DNA of 64,000 bases from JAFGHJ01 sp964525555 (GTDB taxonomy: Bacteria > Hydrothermota > UBA3072): NCBI GenBank assembly GCA_964525555.1, contig CAZGHN010000004.1, positions 1-64,000 of the forward strand, read 5' to 3'. Shown here piece by piece: positions 50,593 through 58,728 of the stretch. A program made the position numbers and the translations under genes. The notes beneath the pieces are model-generated. The model was not told where the DNA came from. It saw only the letters and a program-made list of their open reading frames with translations, and made no database searches. How positions within the stretch are numbered: position 1 is the stretch's first letter; every line of letters starts with the position of its first letter.

Positions 50593-52451
50593 AGTTCACC
50601 TATTATTGCTTTTGCAATATTGTATACGTGGAAATTAATCCTGTCAAAATCATTTAAAAGGTCAAGGTGTATTGCGCTTGTGTCAATACTTTCTTTTTTT
50701 CCTTCTTTTAAACGATTGATATGATTCTCTCTGAAATTCCTTAATTTTTCATCGGTTTTTTCCTGTCTTGCAAGTAATTCACCTGCGATATCTTTATCCA
50801 TTGAACAGAGCGCAGCTTCTACTTCCTTGATATTCAAAAAAACGGTTTCATGGTATTTTTTTATCTCACCAAATCCTTCTTTAGAAAAATAATATGATTG
50901 TTTTATTTTCTTTTCTGCGTAATTCATTAAGCTCTTACTTATTAAATCACCTATATGTTCGATCTCGTTTGATATTTTTAGTATTGTAACACATTTATTG
51001 CTTTCTCTTTGGGATAATTCTTTGCCGAGAAGTTTGGATGTGTAAGCTGTCAGTTCTTCCTGATTTTTATCTACAATATTATCTTTCGAAATTATGAGCT
51101 TTCGAAGAGCGTCATTGTTGTGTTTAAATACTTCCAACGTATCCTTAAACATGATTGCTACAACTTCCATGGATTCGCGTAATACGTCATAAGCTTTTGA
51201 TATGGCAATAGTGGAAGAAGACAGGAAAAGAGGATCCAGTTTTAGCCTGGACTTTTTTTCGCCATATATTTTTCTTAATAACTTTGCAAGTGGAAAACAG
51301 AAAGGAATCAAAATAAATCCCCAGCAGTTCACAAGAGAGTGAAGGTTAGCAATTTCTCTTGGTGTAGGGATTAAATTTCCAGGCAATAAGAACAAATATA
51401 AAGATAATATTACAAAAATTGTTTTTAATATAACATATCCAACTCCCATTGCCTTGCCTGAGGAGGAAGAAAATCGTGTAGAACCAAGCAATATTGTAAA
51501 TGATGTTCCTAAATTTACACCAAGTACAACGGGTATAACCGATGAGAAATTCAAAGTGCCAGCAAAAGCTATAACGAGTCCAAGTGTGGCGGCACTGGAA
51601 TGGAAAATAAAAGTTAAAATTATGGACGAAAGAAATAGCAAGAGGGGATTAATATCAAGAGAGAATATTTCTCTTAAGGGTATGATATTATCCCTAATTA
51701 TCCATATGGAAAAAAATATCAATCCAAAACCAAGTATAATTCTTCCAATGTAACTTAATCTTGTTTTTATTTGCCAGAGAATAAATCCAATTAGGACAAT
51801 AATTGGGCTAAATTGTATAATATCAGTAGCTATTATCTGTACTGTGAAGGTAGAGCCCAGAGATGCTCCCAGAAGTATTATGAGGGAAGTTGAAAGTTTG
51901 ATAAGAGAAGATTCGAGAAGGCCGAGTAACATTAATCCTGTTAATGTGCTTGATTCTAGTAGTACAGCAACAAATATTCCGGAAATATAAGCGAGTAAAG
52001 GGTTTTTTGTCATTTTCCAGAGCATTTGCCTTATTTTCTCTCCGCTTAAGCGAGAAAAACCTTTGTTTAGATGATCAAGACCCATAAGTAAGAGAATTGT
52101 CCCGATTATTACTGAGAGTATAAATTGAATCAGGCTTTGTTTTGGTAAAACTGAAGGATAAATTTCTATAGTTGCACTTTGTGCTTTTGCTTCTATCCAA
52201 CCGCCGGCATCGGGAATAAATTCTATACTGGCGAATCCCGCGTTGTCGGTTTTTACTGAATCACATGTAATTTTTCCGTTGTGAGGTATGAATGTAACCC
52301 ATTTGTCAGCTGCCGGTTTACCTTTTTCTGTAGCTTGAACAGCAATATATATAGATTTGCCTGATAAAGTGCATTTGTTGTGACCTGAAATATTTTTACC
52401 AAAGGGATCGGTGGCGTGCTGCAATGAAATAGATAAAAGCAGAAAAATCAT
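50589..52451 (-). CDS. Na/Pi cotransporter with N-terminal Ig-like domain and PhoU-like tail
   Basis: A 620-residue three-part protein. Residues about 1-100 begin with a short signal, then an Ig-like beta domain (SGKSIYIAVQATEKGKPA...VTFIPHNGKITCDSVKTDNAGFASIEF) that resembles invasin/Big_1 repeats. Residues about 108-400 are the Na+/phosphate symporter domain with two repeats (AVLLESSTLTGLML...LLGASLGSTFTV and FHSSAATLGLVIA...VLGVNLGTSFTILLGS). The usual QSSS is changed to ESST and HSSA. Residues about 410-620 are PhoU-like helices (cytoplasmic). The extracytoplasmic Ig-like part is not normal for the family. Substrate could be phosphate or another anion. Confidence 0.8.
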   Translation of the reverse strand: MIFLLLSISLQHATDPFGKNISGHNKCTLSGKSIYIAVQATEKGKPAADKWVTFIPHNGKITCDSVKTDNAGFASIEFIPDAGGWIEAKAQSATIEIYPSVLPKQSLIQFILSVIIGTILLLMGLDHLNKGFSRLSGEKIRQMLWKMTKNPLLAYISGIFVAVLLESSTLTGLMLLGLLESSLIKLSTSLIILLGASLGSTFTVQIIATDIIQFSPIIVLIGFILWQIKTRLSYIGRIILGFGLIFFSIWIIRDNIIPLREIFSLDINPLLLFLSSIILTFIFHSSAATLGLVIAFAGTLNFSSVIPVVLGVNLGTSFTILLGSTRFSSSSGKAMGVGYVILKTIFVILSLYLFLLPGNLIPTPREIANLHSLVNCWGFILIPFCFPLAKLLRKIYGEKKSRLKLDPLFLSSSTIAISKAYDVLRESMEVVAIMFKDTLEVFKHNNDALRKLIISKDNIVDKNQEELTAYTSKLLGKELSQRESNKCVTILKISNEIEHIGDLISKSLMNYAEKKIKQSYYFSKEGFGEIKKYHETVFLNIKEVEAALCSMDKDIAGELLARQEKTDEKLRNFRENHINRLKEGKKESIDTSAIHLDLLNDFDRINFHVYNIAKAIIGEL

Positions 52452-53023
52452 TTTATTTCAAAATATATTGTTACAATACCATTTTGTATTGTCTGTTTAA
52501 TATTTGGGGCTAACGGCTGAAATCTCCATTCTCTTATGGCTTCAGTCGCTGATTTATCGAAGGAGATTCCGCCTGTTTTTATAATTTTAACAGATTTTAT
52601 TGTTCCATCTGGATTGGCTTCAATTTCTAGTTGTACTTGAGTGTTCTCACTTTCGTTTTCTGGATATTCCGGTTTTTTAAAATGTATTATTTTTCTTTTT
52701 GAAAGTTCTCCGGCTAATCTATAGCCTTTCTTCTCGCCGCTTTCTGTTTCTCCTACTTCGTAAAGAGGTTTTTCAAGTGGGCTCAGAGCTCTCTTTGTTT
52801 TTCCTGTATGTACAGGAATATCGCCTTCTAACGTGAAAATATCCTCGGTCCCACCTATTTTTGCATACGATCCCATCTCCTCTATATCTTCTATTATATC
52901 AAACCCGAGGGTTATAAATTCTTCTTCAGGGGGTCTTACATTAATCGAAACAAGGAAGAAGAATAGAATAAGAAGAGAGTATGTTATTATAGTAGTAATA
53001 AAAGGAATTTTTTTTATGTTCAC
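52448..53023 (-). CDS. TonB-family energy transducer
   Basis: A 191-residue protein with one N-terminal transmembrane helix, a short periplasmic linker (less Pro-rich than classical TonB) and a C-terminal TonB domain (IHFKKPEYPENES...GTIKSVKIIKTGGISFDKSATEAIREWRFQP). It would couple the ExbBD proton channel to outer-membrane receptors or to another periplasmic target. It overlaps exbD and the transporter by 4 nt each. No TonB-dependent receptor gene is in the window, which leaves the partner open. Confidence 0.85.
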   Translation of the reverse strand: MNIKKIPFITTIITYSLLILFFFLVSINVRPPEEEFITLGFDIIEDIEEMGSYAKIGGTEDIFTLEGDIPVHTGKTKRALSPLEKPLYEVGETESGEKKGYRLAGELSKRKIIHFKKPEYPENESENTQVQLEIEANPDGTIKSVKIIKTGGISFDKSATEAIREWRFQPLAPNIKQTIQNGIVTIYFEIK

Positions 53024-53412
53024 TCTATTTCCGGAGTGGTTGCGATCACGAATTTGCTGGCGCCGCTCTTTCTTATTGCTTCCATTACTCTTACGGTCAT
53101 ATCTATTGTGACATCCCTGTCGGCTTTTATTAGTATGACTTTGTCTGCTGCGTCTTTAAGAAGATAAGGAAAATTAGCGATTTGTACCGGTTGTTCTTCA
53201 AGATAAACGGCTCCGCTTTTTGTTATTGTTATAGTTATTTTTTCCTCACTTGCAGCTTCTCTTGTAGCCGTTTTTGGCAGATGAACCTTTATTCCGGGTT
53301 GAATTAGATATGTCGAGGTCAACAGGAAAAAGATTAAAAGAAGCAAAACAATGTCTGCCATAGAAATTACAGGGAAAGTGCTTTTGCGTTTGAATCTTGA
53401 TTCCAATTCCAT
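53020..53412 (-). CDS. exbD: ExbD/TolR biopolymer transport protein
   Basis: A 130-residue protein with a single N-terminal helix containing the essential Asp (ISMADIVLLLLIFFLLTST), then a periplasmic domain with IKVHLPK and ILIKADRDVTIDMTVRVMEAIRKSGA. It forms the proton channel with ExbB. The ATG overlaps upstream sequence 4 nt after the exbB stop, and the end overlaps tonB by 4 nt. Confidence 0.92.
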   Translation of the reverse strand: MELESRFKRKSTFPVISMADIVLLLLIFFLLTSTYLIQPGIKVHLPKTATREAASEEKITITITKSGAVYLEEQPVQIANFPYLLKDAADKVILIKADRDVTIDMTVRVMEAIRKSGASKFVIATTPEIE

Positions 53413-53416
53413 TTTG

Positions 53417-54004
53417 TTACTCCATAAATGAAGATATTTCGGAGGTTACCCTATTGATATCTCTAATTATTCCGTTCATTCTATCGGAAAGAGCATTGTA
53501 TACAAGCAGAAAAAGAATGCCTACTGCCAGTCCCGCAGCAGTTGTTACCAGAGCTTCCCATATTCCGCCTGCAAGACGTGAGGGGTTAACACCTCCGCCG
53601 AGTATTTCTATTTGCATGAAAGCTTTTATCATACCCAGGACGGTACCGAAAAAACCAAGCATGGGGGCTATAGAACCCATGGATGCAACAATGCCAAGGC
53701 CGTGTTCCAGATTTTTTAATTCAATAGCAGCGCTTGCATTCATTGCTTCTTTTTTTCCGGAGATGATTCCTTTAGCCATTACCCTGGTTATAGGAGTGTC
53801 GAAGTCATGTATTTCCTTGATTGCTTGTTCAGGGCTTTTTTCTTTTAGCCAGGCGTAAACTCTTTTTAATAAATCATCTGTTGGAGTTTGGCTTCTTCTG
53901 TAGTATATAAAACGATCTATGGCGAAATAAAGGCCTACAAATAAAGAAATGCCCACAAAAATCATCGTCCATCCACCTTTAGCAAGAATCGACATTAAAC
54001 TCAT
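53417..54004 (-). CDS. exbB: ExbB/TolQ/MotA proton channel protein
   Basis: A 195-residue protein with three transmembrane helices. The conserved segment GIVASMGSIAPMLGFFGTVLGMIKAF and the later AGGIWEALVTTAAGLAVGI contain the Thr residues of the proton path. It is the first gene of an eight-gene operon, with a good ribosome-binding site (AAAGGAGG) and a promoter 24 nt before the start. Confidence 0.93.
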   Translation of the reverse strand: MSLMSILAKGGWTMIFVGISLFVGLYFAIDRFIYYRRSQTPTDDLLKRVYAWLKEKSPEQAIKEIHDFDTPITRVMAKGIISGKKEAMNASAAIELKNLEHGLGIVASMGSIAPMLGFFGTVLGMIKAFMQIEILGGGVNPSRLAGGIWEALVTTAAGLAVGILFLLVYNALSDRMNGIIRDINRVTSEISSFME

Positions 54005-54027
54005 TTGACCTCCTTTTAGTCTTTCCT

Positions 54028-54056
54028 ATTTTATGTAGTTATGCTTGTTGTGTCAA
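54028..54056 (-). promoter_or_regulatory. promoter for exbB-comF operon
   Basis: On the minus strand, TTGACA (54051-54056), 17-nt spacer, TAAAAT (54028-54033). It leads the eight-gene minus-strand operon. Confidence 0.7.
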
Positions 54057-54391
54057 GGAGTATTAGTTGGAGAATCAGTGGGAAAATAGCAAGTTGGGCT
54101 GGGATTAGGGACGATAATAGTTTTGAATGTTGAACGTCGATAATTTTGAATTTTGAGTTTTGAATTTTGAATTGGAAAAAAACTAACTTTATGTTTAATG
54201 AAAGAAGTTAGAAGTTAGCGGTAAGTAGTAACAACAAAAAATCCTTTTTAATCTGCGTCCTAATTCAGGATTTGGGATTTAGGGTTTAGTAAAAAGAAAC
54301 TACAATATCTACATGTTCTACATGTAAATAATGGGGCTGTAGGGATAGGATTCTGACTTCTGGCTCCTGTCTTCTTTTTTACTAATCTTAC
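54057..54391. repeat. intergenic repeat cluster upstream of cmk, no gene
   Basis: Modules in order are AATTTTG heptamers (54141-54176), GAAGTTA words (about 54204-54226), TTTGGGA/TTTAGGG heptamers (54267-54290), a small ACATGTTCTACATGT palindrome (about 54311-54325) and the GGGATAGGATTCT/ACTTCTG module with a T run (54341-54380). No open reading frame here has coding features. Confidence 0.65.
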
Positions 54392-54399
54392 TTGACACC

Positions 54400-54427
54400 T
54401 TGAAATTTTTTTATATAGTTGTATAAT
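54400..54427 (+). promoter_or_regulatory. promoter for cmk operon
   Basis: TTGAAA (54400-54405), 16-nt spacer, perfect TATAAT (54422-54427). Five nt lie between it and the ATG at 54433, predicting a leaderless mRNA. An alternative is TTGACA (54392-54397), 16-nt spacer, TATAGT (54414-54419). Confidence 0.6.
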
Positions 54428-54432
54428 GTTTT

Positions 54433-55107
54433 ATGGGATTTGTAGTTGCAATCGATGGAACTTCTGGATCAGGTAAGACAACGACAGCGAGAAAAGTTTC
54501 AGAGCTACTGGGTTGGTTATACTTTGATACCGGAGCGACTTATAGGTCAGTAGCTTATTTTGTTTTAGGGAGAGATATAGATCCCAATAATGAAGAAATG
54601 GTCACCCAGATTTTAGAGGAGTTGAATATAGACATTAGAAATGTGAATGGTGAACAAAGAACAATTGTTAACGGTGAAGATGTAAGCGATGAGTTACGAA
54701 GCGATAAAATCAATAAGGCTGTTACACCTATTTCTAAGATGAAGGAAGTTCGAGGATTCTTGGTAGATATTCAAAGGAAGATAGTCGGTGATAAAAATGC
54801 AATAGTTGAAGGCAGGGATATCGGTACTGTTGTTTTTCCGGATGCGGATTTAAAATTTTATATGAATGCGGATATAAATGTCAGGGCTGAAAGAAGAGAA
54901 CAAGAGAAAACAAACGAGACTAACATTGAAGAAGTGAAGAAAGATCTTGAAAGAAGAGACTATCATGATTCAACAAGGAAGGAGAGCCCTTTAAAAAAAG
55001 CTGCTGATGCATATTTAATTGATACAAGCAGGCTTTCAATTGATGAGCAGGTTGATATTGTGATCTCCGAAATAAAAAAACTTAATGAAGGCGTCGATTC
55101 CTTATAA
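54433..55107 (+). CDS. cmk: cytidylate kinase
   Basis: A 224-residue kinase that phosphorylates CMP and dCMP with ATP. The P-loop is IDGTSGSGKTTTA, followed by DTGATYRS (substrate site), VEGRDIGTVVFPDADLKFYMNA and the lid RRDYHDSTRKESPLKKA. Length is normal. It heads the cmk-plsC-ispH-rpsA operon, an order common in clostridia and several other phyla. The ATG has no ribosome-binding site and sits 5 nt after a perfect -10 box. Confidence 0.95.
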   Translation: MGFVVAIDGTSGSGKTTTARKVSELLGWLYFDTGATYRSVAYFVLGRDIDPNNEEMVTQILEELNIDIRNVNGEQRTIVNGEDVSDELRSDKINKAVTPISKMKEVRGFLVDIQRKIVGDKNAIVEGRDIGTVVFPDADLKFYMNADINVRAERREQEKTNETNIEEVKKDLERRDYHDSTRKESPLKKAADAYLIDTSRLSIDEQVDIVISEIKKLNEGVDSL

Positions 55108-55684
55108 TATAGCTTATCATATATTTCTTCTGTTTTATAAAATCTTAGGCCTTAAAATAGAAGGGGCGAATAATGTTCCGGTTAAAGGAGGAGTAATTAT
55201 TGCTCCAAATCACCGATCCAATTATGATCCGCCTCTTGTAGGATGTTGCATCTCTTTACGGCCTGTTACCTTTTTGGCTAAAAAAAGTCTTTTTATTAAT
55301 AAGACTGTTTCTTTAATTTTAAGAAGCGTAAGTGCTATACCAGTCGATACGGAAAACCCGGAAATCAAAACTATGAGGATTTTTGTGAATCTTTTGAAGG
55401 CCGGAAAAGCCATAATCGTATTTCCCGAAGGGAGTAGATCAAAAACAAATGAATTTCTTCCAGGTCAGCCTGGCGTAGGATATCTTTCTATTAAAACAAA
55501 AGTACCTGTAGTTCCAGTTTTAATTACAGGAACGCACGAATCAATGTTAAAGCATTTTTTACGTCAAACTCCTCTTTCGGTAAAATTTGGTAATCCTATG
55601 TGTCCTGATCATAAACAACCAACCATGAGTAACGCTCGTGAGTTTACAGAAGAGATTATCAAAGAAATAAAGGATTTAGCTTGA
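55085..55684 (+). CDS. plsC: 1-acyl-glycerol-3-phosphate acyltransferase
   Basis: A 199-residue membrane-associated acyltransferase that makes phosphatidic acid. The catalytic motif NHRSNYDPP (H-x4-D), the PVDTENPE region, the substrate motif FPEGSRSKT and the VPVVPVLITGT block are present. The N-terminus is hydrophobic. It overlaps cmk by 23 nt and ispH by one base (TGATG). Confidence 0.92.
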   Translation: MKASIPYNIAYHIFLLFYKILGLKIEGANNVPVKGGVIIAPNHRSNYDPPLVGCCISLRPVTFLAKKSLFINKTVSLILRSVSAIPVDTENPEIKTMRIFVNLLKAGKAIIVFPEGSRSKTNEFLPGQPGVGYLSIKTKVPVVPVLITGTHESMLKHFLRQTPLSVKFGNPMCPDHKQPTMSNAREFTEEIIKEIKDLA

Positions 55685-56574
55685 TGGAAATTAGACTTGC
55701 AAAGAATATGGGATTTTGTTTTGGCGTGAAAAGGGCAATAGGTATTGCACATCAAGTAAGAAAGGAAACAGATGAAAAAGTTTACACACTGGGTCATATT
55801 ATCCATAATCCTCAAGTGGTTAAAAAATTAGAAAAAGAGAATATTGTTGCCGCTGAAAACCTATCCGAAATCGAAAAAGGATATATAATTATCCGTTCAC
55901 ACGGAGTACATCCTAAAATTTTAAAGAAAATAAGAGAGAAGAAACTTAAAGAAGTAGATGCAACTTGTCCGCTTGTAAAGAAAGCACAGGAAAGGGCTAA
56001 ACAGCTTGTTTCAGAAGGTTATGAAACTTACGTTATAGGAGAAAAGGAACATCCGGAGGTTATCAGTATTGTTGGAGAGACAGAAGGTAAGGTTCGTGTG
56101 ATTGATTCCGTAGAAGGATTGGAAATAAAAGGCAATAAAATTGGATTGGTTGTTCAAACAACGCAATCACAGGATGCGCTAAAAAAGGTTGTTAATTACC
56201 TTTTGCCAAAAGTTATGGAAATAAAAGTTTTTAATACTATATGCGATGTTACTAGCAGGAGACAAAAAGAAGTTAAAAAGCTTGCCAAAAATTCCGATAT
56301 GATGATAATAGTAGGAGGTAAAAAAAGTGCGAATACTTCAAGGCTGGCTGGAATTGCTAGAGAAGAAGGTTGTCTTACATATCATATAGAAGAAGCACAA
56401 GAGATAAAAAAGGAATGGTTCACCCATGTTGACAGGGTAGGTGTTGCGTCAGGAGCTTCTACCCCTGATTGGATTATTAAAGAAGTAATAAACAAGTTAA
56501 AAGAAATTAATGTAAGTGTTGATATGACTAAGGAGGAAATACTACATGAACGAAGAGTTAAATTCAATAATTGA
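55684..56574 (+). CDS. ispH: 4-hydroxy-3-methylbut-2-enyl diphosphate reductase
   Basis: A 296-residue iron-sulfur enzyme, last step of the MEP isoprenoid pathway. The three cluster cysteines are in GFCFGVKRAI, VDATCPLVKK and TICDVTSRRQKE. The catalytic Glu is in GEKEHPEV, and the terminal GASTPDWIIKEV is typical. The ATG at 55684 is favoured over TTG at 55681. Its end overlaps rpsA by 29 nt. Confidence 0.95.
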   Translation: MEIRLAKNMGFCFGVKRAIGIAHQVRKETDEKVYTLGHIIHNPQVVKKLEKENIVAAENLSEIEKGYIIIRSHGVHPKILKKIREKKLKEVDATCPLVKKAQERAKQLVSEGYETYVIGEKEHPEVISIVGETEGKVRVIDSVEGLEIKGNKIGLVVQTTQSQDALKKVVNYLLPKVMEIKVFNTICDVTSRRQKEVKKLAKNSDMMIIVGGKKSANTSRLAGIAREEGCLTYHIEEAQEIKKEWFTHVDRVGVASGASTPDWIIKEVINKLKEINVSVDMTKEEILHERRVKFNN

Positions 56575-58688
56575 ACCGATAAGCGAGAAAGATGCGCTAA
56601 AACTGATTGATAAATATCTAGAGAATGAATCACCAGGGATTGGACTGGTTGAAGGAAGAATAGTTAAGATTACAGACAATGAAGTTTTGGTTAATGTTGG
56701 CTTAAAATCCGAGGGTGTTATACCTATCGAGGATTTTGATTCTGTTTCCGACTTTTCTGTTGGAGATGTTATTGATGTGTATCTTGATGATATAGGTGGG
56801 TCCCAGGGGCTTGCAACTATTTCGAAGAAGAAAGCAGATTTTATTAAGGTTTGGGATCAGGTAAAAGAAGCTCATAAAGAAGACACTCCTGTTGAATGTG
56901 AGGTGGTAAGAAGAGTTAAGGGCGGCTTTATGGTAAAAGTTTTTGGAACAGAGGCTTTTCTTCCGGGGTCTCAAATTGATTTAAAGCCTGCAAGGGAGTT
57001 AGATATAGATGTTGGTGACAAATTTGATGTAAGAATAATAAAAGTGAACTTTAAAAGAAGAAATATAGTGGTATCCAGAAGAGTTCTTTTGAGTGAAAAA
57101 CAGGAAGCAAGAGTTAAGGAGTTTTTAGAAGAGATTGAAGAAGGTCAGATAGTGGAAGGGACAGTTAAGAATATCACAGAGTTTGGGGCTTTTATAGAGC
57201 TGGATGGTATAGATGGTCTTTTGCATATAACTGATATGTCTTGGAGAAGAATCAATCATCCTTCCGAAATGCTTTCTATTGGCGATACTATAAAGGTCAA
57301 GGTTAAGGAGGTGGATGAAGATTCCAAGAGAGTATCTTTAGGCTTAAAACAATTAAAACCAGATCCTTGGAAGAATGTAATGGAGCGTTATCAGATTGGT
57401 AATCAGGTTAAAGGAAAGGTAGTTTCTCTTACTGATTATGGCGCTTTTATAGAACTTGATTCAGGTATCGAAGGGCTAATACATGTTTCTGAAATGTCCT
57501 GGACTAAACATATAAAGCATCCGTCTGAAGTTATGAAGGTTGGTCAAGAGATAGAAGCTATTGTGTTGGAAGTGGATGAAAAAGCTCGTAAAATTTCTTT
57601 AGGTTTACGTCAAGCGGTTCCTGACCCATGGGAGGATGTAGGGGAAAAGTATCCTGTCGGTTCTGTTGTTAAAGGTAAAGTAGTCAATCTTACTTCTTTT
57701 GGAGCTTTCATTCAATTGGAAGAAGGTGTTGAAGGATTACTTCATATATCTGATATATCCTGGACCCAAAGGATTAATCATCCCAGAGACGTCCTTGATA
57801 AAGGTAAGACAATCAAATGTGAAGTTCTATCGGTTGATGTGGGGGAAAGGCGTATTTCTTTGGGATTAAAACAGCTTAAGGATGACCCGTTGAGGATCTT
57901 TGCGGAGAAGTATCCTGTTGATAGCAATATTATAGGTACTATCTTTGAAATGCTCCCGAGAGGTGTGATAGTTTCGCTTGGAAAAGGATTAAAGGGTTTT
58001 GTACCATTTTCGCATCTAACAAAGAAAAATATCAAGAAACCAGAGGAAGGTTATTCGTTGGGAGATAAGTTGAAGTTAAAGGTTATAGAAATCGATGTGG
58101 ATAGGCGAAATGTGGTTCTTTCGGAGCGTGAGTATCAAAAAGAACAAAAAGAAAAGGTCGAGGAATTAAAGAAGAAAAAAGAAGAACTGGGAGAAATTGT
58201 TGAAGAGGACGAAATTATTCCGGAAGAATTCGCGGATGAAATGGAAGCCGAAGTCGATACAGAAGAGAGTTCCGCAATAGAAGAAGAACCCGTAGTCGAA
58301 GAGGATGAAGAANNNNNNNNNNNNNNNNNNNNNNNNNNNNNNNNNNNNNNNNNNNNNNNNNNNNNNNNNNNNNNNNNNNNNNNNNNNNNNNNNNNNNNNN
58401 NNNNNNNNNNNNGAGGTAGAGGAAGAAGCAAAAGAGCCCGAATCTGAAGAGGAAACCGAGGTTGAAGTGGATGAAGCCGAAGAAGATGAGGAAGAGGTGG
58501 AGGAAGAAGCAAAAGAGTCCGAATCTGAAGAGGAAACTGACGTTGAAGAGGATGTAGTCGAAGAGGATGAAGAAGAGGTAGAGGAAGAAGCAAAAGAGCC
58601 CGAATCTGAAGAGGAAACCGAGGTTGAAGAGGATGAAGCCGAAGAAGATTCGGAATCAGAGGAATCTGAGACGGAGGAAGAAAATTAA
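56546..58688 (+). CDS. rpsA: 30S ribosomal protein S1 with long acidic repeat tail, interrupted by N gap
   Basis: RNA-binding protein that helps mRNA bind the 30S subunit. Six S1 domains are visible at about residues 25-95, 110-180, 195-265, 280-350, 368-438 and 455-525, each with the GxV...GAFIEL...GLLHIS type pattern; the sixth is diverged. After a Lys-rich helix comes a Glu/Asp-rich tail of 27-residue repeats (EVEEEAKEPESEEETEVE type). The 100-N placeholder lies in this tail and shifts the apparent frame by one base. Both flanks are clearly the same repeat, so this is one gene. The ATG at 56546 has an excellent AAGGAGG site. Such an acidic tail is unusual for S1. Confidence 0.92.
58313..58412. 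other. assembly gap (100 N) inside S1 tail repeats
   Basis: A run of exactly 100 N. The left flank ends at the final codon of an 81-bp repeat unit (...GATGAAGAA) and the right flank starts at the first codon of a unit (GAGGTAGAGG). The same junction exists without a gap at 58574/58575. The missing length should be a multiple of 81 bp, possibly zero, and cannot be 100 if the frame is open. Confidence 0.95.
58413..58655 (+). repeat. 81-bp tandem coding repeats in the rpsA tail
   Basis: Three consecutive 81-bp units begin at 58413, 58494 and 58575, each encoding 27 mostly acidic residues. Differences between units are few (for example Pro/Ser and Glu/Asp changes). A partial unit precedes the N gap. 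Confidence 0.9.
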
Positions 58689-58728
58689 GAGTAGATGGGT
58701 TTTTAGGTTATAAGGAGAATCTCTTAAG

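Noticed and set aside
58413..58655. Repeat array on the minus strand reading as a Ser/Leu/Pro-rich protein
   Set aside because: It is the antisense of the acidic S1 tail; the plus strand is a continuation of rpsA with clear repeats.
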